Assembly (NCBI GenBank): GCA_049487715.1
Contig: CP150549.1
Location: 1-64,000, forward strand
Source: Pycnococcus provasolii
Lineage: Eukaryota; Chlorophyta; Pseudoscourfieldiophyceae; Pseudoscourfieldiales
Reading direction: 5' to 3'
Length of the DNA stretch: 64,000 bases
A model generated the notes under the pieces. It saw only the letters and a program-made list of their open reading frames with translations. It had not been told where the DNA came from and made no database searches. Shown piece by piece: positions 21,716-32,520 of the stretch. Position numbers and translations under genes: made by a program. The number at the start of each line of letters is the position of its first letter. The first letter of the stretch is position 1.

Positions 21716-23182
21716 TCAACCACGTAGATTCACGCGTGCCAAGTTTATGTCATCCGCCGCGACAGCGCGCACGACGTCGCACGAAGTGCGATCCACCTTG
21801 AGCTCCTCAAGGCGGCATCGGCATCGAGTTACTTCGCCTCCAAGGTACGCCACTTGCACAGACTCGGAACAGGTAACCAAATGACGCTGCACATACGCGT
21901 TGAAGCGATCCGTGCGTTTTATCGCGGCGAAGGTGAGCTGCATCTCTGTAGACATGCTTGTGTATACGTCGTCGAAAAATCCAGAGTCCAAACGTAGAAA
22001 TGTGAGCGCCTCGAGACGTGTCGCGTAGGAGCTTTCGGATTTTCGTTCCAACGCGGTATTCGCGCCAACGACGTAAACGTGATATCCAACGTTTGCAAAG
22101 TATTCGACGACAGCCTTCGTCGCCAGCTTGGAGGAGGCTGCTGCTGCAGCTGACTTGCGGACCTCGGTCCACACGACGAGGCGAGTAACTGGCGCGGCGG
22201 TAGCCTTGCCGAGCGCAGCAACCATTTCTATACTGCTCACGCTCGGGCTCACCTTGAATACGACGCTCGCCGCGTACGCACCAGGATCTATCGGCCCCGA
22301 GAGCACCGTCTGAAGTTGTTTTCGAACGTCCTGCTCAAGTGAGTCGTAGGATGCATTCACGCCAAGTCGAAGCAGCTCTAACTTCTCCTGCGCTGCAAAC
22401 ATAAGCTGTTCCTTTTCTTCGTTTGTTCGCACATTTGGTGCTGCCGCCTCTTCCACCGCCGCATCCAACTTCTTTACTGCGGACTCTGAATCCTCCATGA
22501 AAGCACCCAGCGTACCTCGCACGGTCACGCGTCTTGCTAGGTCGTTCGGTGCATATGACGACGACGCAATCCTTCCCAACTCCTCCTCAACGACTGTCGC
22601 CTGCTGGCCGCTCCAAGTGTAGACAACGGCGTTGCAGTTCTCGACGTCCGCGGCGTCGTTCAGGCGAGTAACGTACTCGCGTGCCATGTCCGTGATCTCC
22701 CTGCGGTGCCTTGCATTTGCTTTCGTGTTAACACGTAGCTGATCTTGCATCTCCGCGCGATATCTGCTCCGGTCGTACTCCGCGGTAGTGTTGAATGCAC
22801 TTGCGCCAACGCCAAAAAAGGTGCAAGGGAGCTTGCCATCAACCTTGTCGCTGCGTCTCGTTGCATAATAGAGTCGAACGACGGACCAGTCCGCAAGCTT
22901 CGTCGCGTTAAAACTGCATACCGACGAAGCAAAGTAGCCTATGTTCGCGACGTGCGCCCTGCGATCACACGCCGAAAAGGCTGTGCGGTGTGACACGGCA
23001 ACTTCACCAGCTTGTCGTTGTGTGTCCAGTGTTTTTCTCCAACGTGACGACTGGAACCCAAACTCGTACGACAGAAGAAGCAGCAGACTGACCCCGACGA
23101 GGAGCCTACGCGGGTAGAGCAGATAGCCGCCAACCTCGACGCCCCCGCCCTCCTGGAGTGCGGAGAAGAAGCGCGACGACAT
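21716..23182 (-). CDS. Single-pass membrane protein with large luminal domain, unknown function
   Basis: 488 residues from ATG 23182. Residues 24-40 (RRLLVGVSLLLLLSYEF) form one membrane anchor behind a short basic N-terminus, giving a type II topology with the remainder luminal. There are Cys residues and N-glycosylation sequons (NTT, NAS, NAT). A coiled-coil-like Glu/Ala/Lys stretch is near 240-310. A type II glycosyltransferase-like layout is possible but I see no DXD motif in a convincing position. Family not recognised. Confidence 0.6.
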   Translation of the reverse strand: MSSRFFSALQEGGGVEVGGYLLYPRRLLVGVSLLLLLSYEFGFQSSRWRKTLDTQRQAGEVAVSHRTAFSACDRRAHVANIGYFASSVCSFNATKLADWSVVRLYYATRRSDKVDGKLPCTFFGVGASAFNTTAEYDRSRYRAEMQDQLRVNTKANARHRREITDMAREYVTRLNDAADVENCNAVVYTWSGQQATVVEEELGRIASSSYAPNDLARRVTVRGTLGAFMEDSESAVKKLDAAVEEAAAPNVRTNEEKEQLMFAAQEKLELLRLGVNASYDSLEQDVRKQLQTVLSGPIDPGAYAASVVFKVSPSVSSIEMVAALGKATAAPVTRLVVWTEVRKSAAAAASSKLATKAVVEYFANVGYHVYVVGANTALERKSESSYATRLEALTFLRLDSGFFDDVYTSMSTEMQLTFAAIKRTDRFNAYVQRHLVTCSESVQVAYLGGEVTRCRCRLEELKVDRTSCDVVRAVAADDINLARVNLRG

Positions 23183-23418
23183 GGCGGGACAAGATCGGAG
23201 AAGACGCGCGAGCCACCACCCCCTTAAGCCCCAATCGTCACCTCAGGCACATCACATGTGCGGAAACGCGAAAACCCCTAATCGCCGCGAAATCCAGGGA
23301 GAGCTGCATGGGGTGGATGGCGCCGCTGCATGGGCCGAACGGTGAGTGGGAATGGTGTGAACGGACGCGGACGTTCGCTGGAAGAAGTAAACTCTATCAC
23401 GTTACTGAGTGAGCGCAC

Positions 23419-24041
23419 TTAGTTTGGCACACGCCCAACGAGCCGTCCCCACGACTGCTGGTAGGCAAGCAAATAGCCGGCAGAAAAACCAATCAGCCCA
23501 GCGGTACACATGGACTGCACGGGAATCTTTGGCCGGATTCCTGTGAACGTTTAGGTTTCGTGGGTGTAGGAGTGGGTGAAAGCAGTCGTGTCGTGAGCCA
23601 GCCGTTGCATTCGTTCTTTTTTTCTTGTTTGTGTGGACACCAGCATTCTCCAAAGGGCACGGAGAAAGCGGCATACGACGTACCTGCGGCATAACCGTAA
23701 GGCAAGCTGACAGCGGTTGCACCGACCCATTTTGCCATGTCCATCATGGAGAAGTTCATGACTATGATATTCACGCGCAGTGCATGTGTGTTGTGTGTGG
23801 TTGGTATCGTCAGCTACGAAAACTTTGAAGTGAAAGAAAGACACGCACACACACACACACACACACTTCTCCCCTCTCTCTCTCTCTTCCCTCTCTCTCT
23901 CCCTCTCTCTCAAGTTGTGTGTGTGTGTGCGTGTGTGTGTGTAATGCGTCACAACACGTAAAGCACTCTGAACGTACCAACGTCGACGTTCGTGGGGTTC
24001 GGGTTGATGACTGTGTACTTTGGTGGCGTGAGAAGCACCAT
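23419..24041 (-). CDS. Complex I subunit NUXM (plant 20.9-kDa subunit), 3 exons
   Basis: Assembled by eye from three exons: 24041-23978, 23761-23684 and 23540-23419, together 264 nt giving 87 residues with all phases consistent. Donors are GTACGT in both introns; acceptors are CATAG and CACAG. The product starts MVLLTPPKYTVINPNP, continues with NFSMMDMAKWVGATAVSLPYG, then IRPKIPVQSMCTAGLIG and ends LAYQQSWGRLVGRVPN. This follows the plant At4g16450-type subunit (N-x-P, G/M-NFS, I-R/K-G/P-x-S-M-x-T-x-G-L-I-G, AYQ-S-x-GRL-x-G). Two membrane helices are expected in the inner mitochondrial membrane arm. Intron 1 contains CA and CT microsatellites. No single open frame shows the gene. Confidence 0.85.
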
Positions 24042-25058
24042 GGTTCTGCTGCCACGCCCGCTGCGCCGACGCAGACACCGCAGAGTGGCGAAGCGCAGAG
24101 AGGAGGGTGAGGCTCAGCCAGGTTGGCTCTCAACCCGAACAACCTCGGAGTTCTGACCCTGTGACCCAAACCCTAAGCCCACAAACCCTACTTCCTTCCA
24201 GCCTCCAGGTCGGTGCGAACCGCTTGGGGGTTGGAGCAATTTGGAGTTTTGGAGTTGGCAAGGTTCACGCTGCCCAGCCAGAAGAGGCAGTCTGGCAAGC
24301 TTCTCTTCTCAAGTTGCGTTCCAACTCCATGGGTTGGATGGAAAATGAATTCAACAGCGTGTGCGTTCACAGACTACGATAGTCAGTCTCGACAGAACCT
24401 CAACTCACTGTGCTCTCCAGTAAGGTGTTGTCCTCTCTCGTAGGAGCGGGCGTCCTGGGAGCGCGCCAAGGCCAAAACAGCCAATGTAGGCTGTTAAGAA
24501 CGACATCCCACACCGCAGCGAAAAAAAACGGGCCGCGCTGGTTTTATGAGCGGCGTCGCCTCGATGGCCCGAAGAGCAGTGGAAGGGTTGGTTGTTCCCT
24601 TCCCTTCGTTGAGCGCGGTGTCCGCCCTCGTCGTCCTCGTCCAGCTCGCCCGCCTGTCTGCCTGTCCGCCCGGGTTCCCTCGGTCTTCCTTCCGCCTTCC
24701 GCCTTCGGTCTGCTTCGCTCTCGCACGGTCGCGGCAAGGCGTGAACATCGATGCGCGAAGCCCTCCCTTCCTTCCCTTCCCTTCCCTTCCCTTCCCTTCC
24801 TTTTCTTTTCCCAGCCCCGGCGTTCCCTCGCCAACCAGCCCTCGAAGAGGGAGGACGGGCGAAGGCGGAAGGCGCAAGGCGCAAGGCGGAAAACCAAGGG
24901 GGGAAGGGGAAGCGCGGGCACCCGGCCCCCCACCAGCACAGCAACACCAGCCCACGGGCCCACTGCACCTCCGCTGCACCTCCGCTGCACCTCCCGGACA
25001 TCGACCCTTTCACAACGCAACTAAACAACACAACCAACACAAACCATACACATACAGT
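24042..25058. other. Intergenic, promoter region of LC8 and NUXM; simple repeats
   Basis: No gene seen. Notable items are telobox-like AAACCCTA motifs at about 24171-24192, a CTTCC tandem repeat at about 24763-24806, and three copies of CCGCTGCACCT near 24968-24997. The repeats create long artificial open frames on both strands. Confidence 0.55.
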
Positions 25059-25976
<918 letters not shown>

Positions 25977-26548
25977 GCTATCTCAGCTCGGCCGTAGGTT
26001 GCACGTGGATGTACGTATTCTCAAAAAGCAAAAAAGTGGTGGATTGAGGCACGGGGGGCGTGCGAAAGAAAAAGCACGTTCGCGCCGGGCAGTACACTGG
26101 CAGCTCACGAGAACATGTTCGGACAAACGATGAATTTCACAAGTAATTGATTCGGAGCTGACCGCCTTTTTTCGAACGTCGTCTCAAGAACTCTGTCGCG
26201 AACGGTGGTTGGCAATGGCCCTGCCTCGTATCCAGAACGCGCATCACGTTCGCGCGCTCGCAGCTGACGCGCGCATTCGGCGTGACGCGCCTAGCCGCCC
26301 ATAACCCTTAAGGGTAAGGGCTTACGCGCGCGCGACAAAGCCCTATCCTTCTAGGGTTAGGGTTGGGGTTGTTTTTTCGGTCCCGGGTGGAATGTTTTTT
26401 CCCCGAGGGTTTTTTTCGCACGCTTTTCCGGGTGGCGTTTTCCTTCCCACAGGCTCTTCTCTTTTCCTCGGCAGCGCTGCCTCCCATTTTCCAGCAGCGC
26501 GCGAGATAACGATAAGCAGAGGGAACAAGCTTTGCACTCTTCAGATTG
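25977..26548. other. Intergenic, telobox-like motifs
   Basis: No gene seen. About 26300-26372 contains CCCTTAAGGG and GGGTTAGGGTTGGGG, short telomere-like motifs 180 bp upstream of the next ATG. Confidence 0.5.
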
Positions 26549-27010
26549 ATGATGGCGCCAAAGACGACGACGACAGGAAACGCGAGCCGACGAGCTTTGT
26601 GCGGGGTGACGAACCGCTCGGTGGTACAAAGGCGAAGGAGCGTGCACAACCTCGCCTCGCCTTTCACACCACACGCAGGGAAACCAACGGCGCGAGCGAC
26701 CCGCAGAGCGACCTTCCTGACACGCGCTGAGCGAGGAGGGGGTGGTGGCGGGTTTGCGACAGGGTTCGTCCTCGGCGGTCTCGTCTTTGGCGCACTTGGG
26801 TTTCTGTTCGCGCCTCAGATATCGAAGAGGCTGCTAAGTGACGACGACCCACCGAAGCTGCCTCAGTTTCTTGACGACGGTGAGGATGAGTCGCTGGAGG
26901 CGACGAGAAACAACCTGAACGAGAAAATTGCGCAGCTAAATGCCGCTATTGACGACGTTTCTGCGCAGCTTGTGGAGAATACCGACGATAAGAAGTTGCA
27001 AGCTGACTGA
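26549..27010 (+). CDS. Plastid-targeted single-pass membrane protein
   Basis: About 153 residues from ATG 26549 (or 152 from the adjacent ATG 26552). The first 60 residues are Arg/Thr/Ala-rich and lack acidic residues, as in a plastid transit peptide. A glycine-rich membrane helix follows (FATGFVLGGLVFGALGFLFA), then an amphipathic C-terminal helix with TRNNLNEKIAQLNAAIDDV. The plan recalls YtxH-like thylakoid or envelope proteins. No catalytic motif. It converges with CSP41a across 218 bp. Confidence 0.55.
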   Translation: MMAPKTTTTGNASRRALCGVTNRSVVQRRRSVHNLASPFTPHAGKPTARATRRATFLTRAERGGGGGGFATGFVLGGLVFGALGFLFAPQISKRLLSDDDPPKLPQFLDDGEDESLEATRNNLNEKIAQLNAAIDDVSAQLVENTDDKKLQAD

Positions 27011-27228
27011 TTTTGTGCGAGTCGAGAACATGAAAAAGAAAAAGGTCAGGCAACTGGCGCCGCAATATTTGTACTAAAAAAAATACTCGAGCAAGCACGT
27101 GTCGCTGACGTGGTTAACTTTGTGTAGCGAAGAAGTTTTCTTTTTGTTATGCTTGATTTCTTATTGACACTCGTCTTGACACCCTCGCGCGCACCGCAAC
27201 ACTTTCTTTTTCGCAGTTTCAACACACT

Positions 27229-28326
27229 TTATGCATTCACAACAGACTTCGCCAGGATGACGTCGTCAAGCTTAAACTTCTCGGAGAGGTCCGCTTGAGC
27301 ACGCCCACACGAGATGTACTCCTGGAAGCGAGCCTTAAGGAAGTCCTCGTACGTGTGCGTCGCACTCCAGCCGAGCACCCGGCGAGCCGCTCGCGGGTCG
27401 GCGTAGAAATGAACAGGCCTGAACGGAAAAGCCTTCTTCACCTCGACGCCAACCTCATCCGGATCGTAGTGAACAATCTTGTAGTCCTTCACACCAGCCG
27501 CCTCCGCACAAAGGTGCACCATGCCGTCAAGCGTGACACCCTTGTCGTTCACGCAGTTGAAGACGTGCCCGTTCGCCTCGGGATTACCAACGGCGAGCGC
27601 GATCATGAAGCCGAGGTCCTCGCTGTGCGCTATGTTAGACATCTGCCAACCCGAACCAGGGATGGGCACGGGACGTCCGCGCGTGAGGCGGTCAAAGAAC
27701 CACTCCTCGCAGTCCTTGTTGCTTCCGTACCCGCTGATGTACTGCGGCCTGAAGCTGCTCCACTGCAGGCCGCTCGAGGCGAGCGCCTGCTCCACCTGCA
27801 CGTGGCCAGCACTCTCCTTCACGGCGTCTCCCTCGACGTGAGGTGGGGTGTGCGTCGTCTTGTACACGCCGCAAGACGACACGAACAAAAACTGGCTCGC
27901 ACCGCAAGACTTGGCGTAGTCAATCACCGGACCCACCGTGCTCATGTCCTTGCCGTTGTTGTCAACGACGGTGTCGAACCTCGCGCCAGCGCCAACCGCA
28001 GCAGCGATGTTGTCCGGCGATCCCCACACCGTCGTCACGCCGAGCTGACGGAGCTGGTCGAAGTAGCAGAACGGCGGTTTGTTCATGCCCTTGTCATCCT
28101 GCGCACCTGCAACCATAACGGTGACGGTGTTGCCAGCCTCCGCGAGCTTCTTGCAGAGCCAAAATCCGATGGGCGAGTGACCACCGCCCTTCGTGTTGAC
28201 AACGAGAACGGACGACGCGGCCGTGGTGCTGGCTGCGCGCCGCGTCGACGCGCGCCGGGCGACGCGCCGGGTGTGCGAGACACGCCTCTGCACTGCGGCG
28301 CACTTGGTTCTGCTAGTTGCGAGCAT
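27229..28326 (-). CDS. CSP41A: Chloroplast stem-loop-binding protein CSP41a
   Basis: 365 residues with a basic plastid transit peptide of about 35 residues. It has an atypical SDR/NAD-epimerase fold: VNTKGGGHSPIGFWL replaces the usual G-x-x-G-x-x-G. The blocks MNKPPF, TVWGSPDN, DNNGKDMSTV, PPHVEGDAVK, FRPQYISGYG, NKDCEEWFFDR, PVPIPGSG, FNCVNDKGVTLDGM and HYDPDEVGV are in the order seen in plant CSP41a. CSP41a/b bind chloroplast mRNA and rRNA stem-loops and protect or cleave them. The ATG at 28326 is the first in frame. A clear sign of a photosynthetic host. Confidence 0.92.
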   Translation of the reverse strand: MLATSRTKCAAVQRRVSHTRRVARRASTRRAASTTAASSVLVVNTKGGGHSPIGFWLCKKLAEAGNTVTVMVAGAQDDKGMNKPPFCYFDQLRQLGVTTVWGSPDNIAAAVGAGARFDTVVDNNGKDMSTVGPVIDYAKSCGASQFLFVSSCGVYKTTHTPPHVEGDAVKESAGHVQVEQALASSGLQWSSFRPQYISGYGSNKDCEEWFFDRLTRGRPVPIPGSGWQMSNIAHSEDLGFMIALAVGNPEANGHVFNCVNDKGVTLDGMVHLCAEAAGVKDYKIVHYDPDEVGVEVKKAFPFRPVHFYADPRAARRVLGWSATHTYEDFLKARFQEYISCGRAQADLSEKFKLDDVILAKSVVNA

Positions 28327-28676
28327 GGGAGTGAGAGGAGGGGGTAGGAATATCTCCGTAAGAAAGATACGACTCTAACTTACTTATTATCGGTTCGTAG
28401 TGGGCTATCTTATCCTGAGGTGTCCAGGTGTCCCTGGACCTTGGGTCTCCCTCCCCTTTGGCAAAATTGGAACCCTAACCCGCTCGGGGGTATTAACTCG
28501 GGGTTGGGTTGTTGGTCCACGCGTACGGTTGGTCGGGGGATCTTAGATGTCACAGCCATGTCCGCCTTGCCCATGCTGGCGTACAACAACCCGTTGTTGC
28601 AAGTCAGCACGATGCCCAACACCCTCGACGGTGACACTTCAAAATTAGACTGTGTGTTTTGTACTTAAAATTAGTG
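28327..28676. other. Intergenic between CSP41a and the DnaJ gene
   Basis: About 350 bp upstream of CSP41a and downstream of the DnaJ gene. An AACCCTAACCC motif occurs near 28471. No gene seen. Confidence 0.5.
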
Positions 28677-29366
28677 TCAAAAACCTCCAAGGAACCCGCC
28701 AACAGGACCACCGAATCCACCTCCGAGCATGCCACCCTGGTGGCCACCGTTGTGCTCCTCCACGCGCTCCTCCACGCGGCCGTCGGGATGTCGAATCGTC
28801 GTCTTTGTAACTGTGCGGGCTTGGCCGTTGACAATCTGCGTCGTCGTCATCGTGCTCGTGCTGAAACTGCCGCCCCCACCGCCAAACCCGCCGCCGAATC
28901 CGCCTGCACCGCCGAACGCGGCGGAGAATGGCGACGCCGACAAAGGCGTCTGCGCGAACATTGGGCCACCGAAAGGAGAGCCGAAGCCTTCGTCAAAAAA
29001 CGAGGCGAACGGGTCACGACCCCCGAAAAATGCCTGAAAAATCTCAAACGGGTCGCGCGTTCCGGCGAACGGGTCTGCGCCGTGGCGATAACTACCTCCC
29101 GCACCTCCTGCATCGCGTTCACCTGCAACGCCCTCAAGCCCGTAAACATCGTATACTTGTCTCGAGCGTTCGTCGCCGAGTACTTCGTATGCGTGGGCAA
29201 CAAGCTTAAACGCCTCTTCCGCCTCGTCTCTGTTATTCGGGTTTTTGTCCGGGTGGTGCCGCATCGCCATGCGCCTGTATGCACGCCTGATATCCTCGTC
29301 CGAAGCGTCGGGTGAGACACCTAGCGCATCGTACAACGTCGTGTCGGCGACTCGTCGTGCCTGCAT
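28677..29366 (-). CDS. Type II DnaJ/HSP40 co-chaperone (DNAJB6-like)
   Basis: 229 residues. The J-domain is at residues 10-75 (LYDALGVSPDASDEDIRRAY, HPDKN with the essential HPD, AYEVLGDERSRQVYD). A G/F-rich region follows with DPFEIFQAFFGGRDPF, then a long Gly/Phe run and a Ser/Thr-rich stretch (SFSTSTMTTTQIVNG), and a short C-terminus RHPDGRVEERVEEH. This matches DNAJB6/DNAJB2-like proteins that lack the two-domain substrate-binding region of class II. It stimulates Hsp70 ATPase. ATG at 29366. Confidence 0.9.
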   Translation of the reverse strand: MQARRVADTTLYDALGVSPDASDEDIRRAYRRMAMRHHPDKNPNNRDEAEEAFKLVAHAYEVLGDERSRQVYDVYGLEGVAGERDAGGAGGSYRHGADPFAGTRDPFEIFQAFFGGRDPFASFFDEGFGSPFGGPMFAQTPLSASPFSAAFGGAGGFGGGFGGGGGSFSTSTMTTTQIVNGQARTVTKTTIRHPDGRVEERVEEHNGGHQGGMLGGGFGGPVGGFLGGF

Positions 29367-29765
29367 TGGCGTAGCTCCACAGGGACCGCGTGGCGGGTGG
29401 TGCAGTGTTGCAGTGTTGCGGATGTGAGAGGGAAGGAAGAAGGTTTGGGCGGGGGGTCTCGGCCTCGCATCTGCAAACCCGCAAACCCCAAATGCGAAAC
29501 TTCGTGGGAAGGAAAAAGCACGGAGCGCTCTTCCAGGGTTTCACGTCACCACGTTCGTTGTGGTTCGTCCGTGACTTGACGGATGCTGTGACAAAGCCCA
29601 AGGGAAACGTGCGAATTCCACCTCGCCGCAAACGCGCACGGCGTGGCGGGAGAAATGGGCACCGCCGTCAGAAACAAGTACATATTTCTTTCTCTCTCTC
29701 TCTCCCCGTGCGTGTGTGCCGCCTGTGGCGAGGATCAGGAAGGATTTGGTAACACACGAGAAATG
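29367..29765. other. Intergenic; possible 3' exon of the upstream gene
   Basis: No independent gene supported. It contains a CTCTCT microsatellite at 29693-29703. On the minus strand CGCCACAG near 29730 could be an acceptor for the GTAAGA donor at the end of the next gene, but the resulting peptide looks non-biological. Confidence 0.4.
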
Positions 29766-30695
29766 TCACGCCACGTCCAGTCTCTTACCTGCAACAACCT
29801 GCTGCTCGAGGTAGTGGCGCAGTTGCACGCTCTCGAGCGTGTGCAAGTTTGCAAGCTCCTGCATCACATTTTTGAAGCGCTGCGAGCGCCGCTCGACGTC
29901 CTGTTTGCGTGTGAGCTGCAGCTCGTCGCGACCGCGCTGCGCGCGCTGCATGAGCGCTTCAATCTCGCGCTTCTGCTTGAGCAGCAGCTGCTGCTCTTTC
30001 AGGCTCACCTGCGCATCGAACTCAGCAAGTGTTCCCTGCAGCTGTGCCTCCTCCATCTTATTCGCGTCGCGCTTCAACCGTGCAGCCTCCGCGTACATGC
30101 CCTGCCTCGCCAGTCTGTCCTGACGATTTCGTGTATCCAGAAGATCCTTCGAATACCGCGCGTGCTGCGGCTGCTTCGTCACAAGCTTGTCGCGTAACGT
30201 CTTCACCTGCTCTTCGTGCGAATCCCTGAGCACATTCACCTGCTCGAGCACGGACTTTTCGAACTCAGCCATCTTTTTCTCCCACATGGCCGTGTGCTGC
30301 TCCATCTCGAGCTTGAACGCGCTCTGTGCATCTGTCACCTCCTGACCTTGGCGGTCGGCAATCTCGCGCTGCAGCTTCCGGTCCTCCTCAAGGCGCAGCT
30401 CCATGATTCGCTTTGACGTGCTCTGGGCCTCGAAGTACTTGCCCTCCGCCTCGCACTTCTTTTTGTGCTCCACCAAGGTCTGCATGTACTCCGCCACCGC
30501 CGCGTCAGTTGCACTCGACGGCATACCCGGAGCTCGCGAGCTTGGCTTGATTGTTTGCCGATCGTCACCATCTGCGGCGGCCGCTTCCTCGCCCCCCTCC
30601 GCCGCGGCGCCCCCCTCCGCTTCAGCCGCAGGCGCTTCCGCCTCCGCCTCTGCCTCCGCGGGCGGAGGTGCTTCAGCCTGCTCTTCCTCGGACAT
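29766..30695 (-). CDS. Conserved coiled-coil protein, unknown function
   Basis: 309 residues. An Ala/Glu-rich N-terminus of about 60 residues is followed by continuous alpha-helical coiled coil (EGKYFEAQSTSKRIMEL, RQGMYAEAARLKRDANKMEE, LKEQQLLLKQKREIEALMQ). Similar protist proteins with an EGKY-x-EA motif exist, often in flagellates, but I cannot name this one. Near the C-terminus, after QQVVA, the DNA reads GCAG then GTAAGA, a good splice donor, so the last few residues (GKRLDVA) may be intron read-through and the true C-terminus may lie in an unseen exon. Confidence 0.6.
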   Translation of the reverse strand: MSEEEQAEAPPPAEAEAEAEAPAAEAEGGAAAEGGEEAAAADGDDRQTIKPSSRAPGMPSSATDAAVAEYMQTLVEHKKKCEAEGKYFEAQSTSKRIMELRLEEDRKLQREIADRQGQEVTDAQSAFKLEMEQHTAMWEKKMAEFEKSVLEQVNVLRDSHEEQVKTLRDKLVTKQPQHARYSKDLLDTRNRQDRLARQGMYAEAARLKRDANKMEEAQLQGTLAEFDAQVSLKEQQLLLKQKREIEALMQRAQRGRDELQLTRKQDVERRSQRFKNVMQELANLHTLESVQLRHYLEQQVVAGKRLDVA

Positions 30696-31486
30696 CTTGA
30701 GGTGTCAAGGAGCAAACGTTGCACTCTGCTCCTTAAAAACTTGTCAACAAAGCTCGCAGTTTACGTTCGGCGAAGAAGGCAACGTCGTGGCCTCACCGAT
30801 GGCCGGCCCTTGCACTGCGACGAGGAGGCAGACACCTGGAAGAGCGACGAGGGGGTTGGGAGGAGGGAGGGGGGCACTGGGGCAGGCCGAGAAGGGAGCA
30901 GTGCCGTGTGTGGTGGTACGTCCGGACCAAACGTTAGAGAGAGGCGGGCAGACAGTACCCGGTAGCGCTACGTCGGAGAAGTATGCACGAGGGAGGCTCC
31001 TAGAAGAGGAGAGGAGAGGAGAGAGAGTCCAGACCGGGAACAAGGCCAAACCGCCAAACCGTCGGCCAAACTCGTCCGGTCGTCCGTCACCTCTCTCTCT
31101 CCTCTCATGTGCATTGTGCAATGCGTCTTCACTCTTCACCGTTCTGCCGGTCTGCCGGAGCCGGTTGCCATCAACTGCAGTCCTACAGTTCTACCGTAGG
31201 GCGTAGGGAAGCCCATAGCACGACCAGTCCAACCTTCACGGTGTGTCGGGGTGGCGAAGGAGTGCTGGTGGAGTGGTGGGGCCCTCCGCCCTCGTCCCTC
31301 GTCAGGTGTTCCGTCGACCGTTGCCCTGTCGAGGCTTGCTAGGAAGGACGTTTTGGTCCAGCCCGCCCAACAGTGACAGACAACGCGAACACGAACACGA
31401 CTCTCTCCCCACCTCCAGTCCCAGCCAACCCGGGCTACAACGGCAACGACAACATACATAGTGTGCGAGTGCAAAAACTAGCAGCC
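30696..31486. other. Intergenic, divergent promoter region
   Basis: About 790 bp between two divergent genes. It holds GAGAGG purine repeats (31005-31030) and a CTCTCT run (31090-31103). No gene supported. The frame of the next gene stays open upstream to 31373 but looks like 5' UTR. Confidence 0.5.
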
Positions 31487-32221
31487 ATGGCGACAGGGAG
31501 CGTGCACGGCTACACGCTCTACAACAAGAAGGACAACCAGGGAAGCCTTATTGGCAACTGGGTTGAGGAGAGGTCGCTTAAGGACATGACGGGTGTGTTT
31601 CGCTACAAGCCATGGGTGAGCGAGACGACGCAGACAACGACCGTCTATCCCGACCGAGCGGGCGGTGACTTCATGCCAACCTTCCGCCGAGTATTCGAGC
31701 ACACCGAAGCTCTTGACCCCGCCGACTGGACGACGCACAACCAGGCAACGCACCAAAAACCTGACCAGCGCGTCGGAGACCTTCGAACTTACGTCGAAGA
31801 GCCGGAGACGGGCGTGCGAGGCTCGGCGCGAGCAAGCAAGCTGCAGGAAGAGGCTCTCAGTGAGCCACACGAGCCATTTCCGGTGATGGATGGCGAGACG
31901 AATTACATGGGAACGTTTGGAGTTTCCGCTCAGATGGCGGTGGACGCACAGCAGAAGGGCCAGCGCGTCATGATGACACCCGACCTTGCCGAGCAGGTGC
32001 AACAGGATCCGACGTTTCTCGGAGAGTCTGGTATACTTGACAAGTCGTTCGCTATGCGTACCGAGGCTGACGCGCCGTCAGCAGCAGGTACCTCCGTGCC
32101 ATACTACTCGGACGAGGCTATCACTCTGCACTCGGCGAAGCGCGAGCGCAAAACATTCTTTCGCGACACAACCTTCACTACACCCATGACAGACCCAAGG
32201 AAAATTGTCATCAACGAGTAA
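31487..32221 (+). CDS. Probable axonemal/flagellar-type protein
   Basis: 244 residues from ATG 31487 in a strong context (GCCATGGCG). It is rich in Tyr, Trp, Thr and His and begins with HGYTLYNKKDNQGSLIGNW followed by VEERSLKDMTGVFRYK. Short repeated basic/aromatic motifs and a G-x-L-I-G-N-W-x-E-E-R signature are typical of cilia-associated microtubule inner proteins. The assignment to cilia is inference; I cannot name the orthologue. There are no membrane segments. Confidence 0.45.
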   Translation: MATGSVHGYTLYNKKDNQGSLIGNWVEERSLKDMTGVFRYKPWVSETTQTTTVYPDRAGGDFMPTFRRVFEHTEALDPADWTTHNQATHQKPDQRVGDLRTYVEEPETGVRGSARASKLQEEALSEPHEPFPVMDGETNYMGTFGVSAQMAVDAQQKGQRVMMTPDLAEQVQQDPTFLGESGILDKSFAMRTEADAPSAAGTSVPYYSDEAITLHSAKRERKTFFRDTTFTTPMTDPRKIVINE

Positions 32222-32520
32222 ATAGACTAGGATTGTATGCTGGGAGGTGAAAAGTTTGTGGACGTCGATCGTCTGTAAAACTCTTTTACTCTTTTACTCT
32301 TTACAAGTTGCAATACAGTGCATGAGGCGGCACATGCTTCTTATAGCTCGTCGTGCTTCGGAGGCTCGTACAGCTCAAGTTGACACTCCTCGGCGAGTTC
32401 CCTATCCCAAGATTTCATTCGTTTTTGAGTGTGGCAAAGTGTGGTGGGCTCGCGTTAGCTTGGGTTATGTCAAATTGAGGGTTGCCGAAGAATATTTTCC
32501 TCGGCGGGGAAGAGATTAGC
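32222..32520. other. Intergenic, convergent 3' regions
   Basis: About 300 bp, AT-rich at 32270-32300, no gene seen. Confidence 0.5.

Noticed and set aside
29233-29750. 3' exon for the coiled-coil gene using acceptor CGCCACAG
   Set aside because: Gives an Arg/Ser-rich frame running antisense-like into the DnaJ upstream region; not convincing, recorded only as a possibility.
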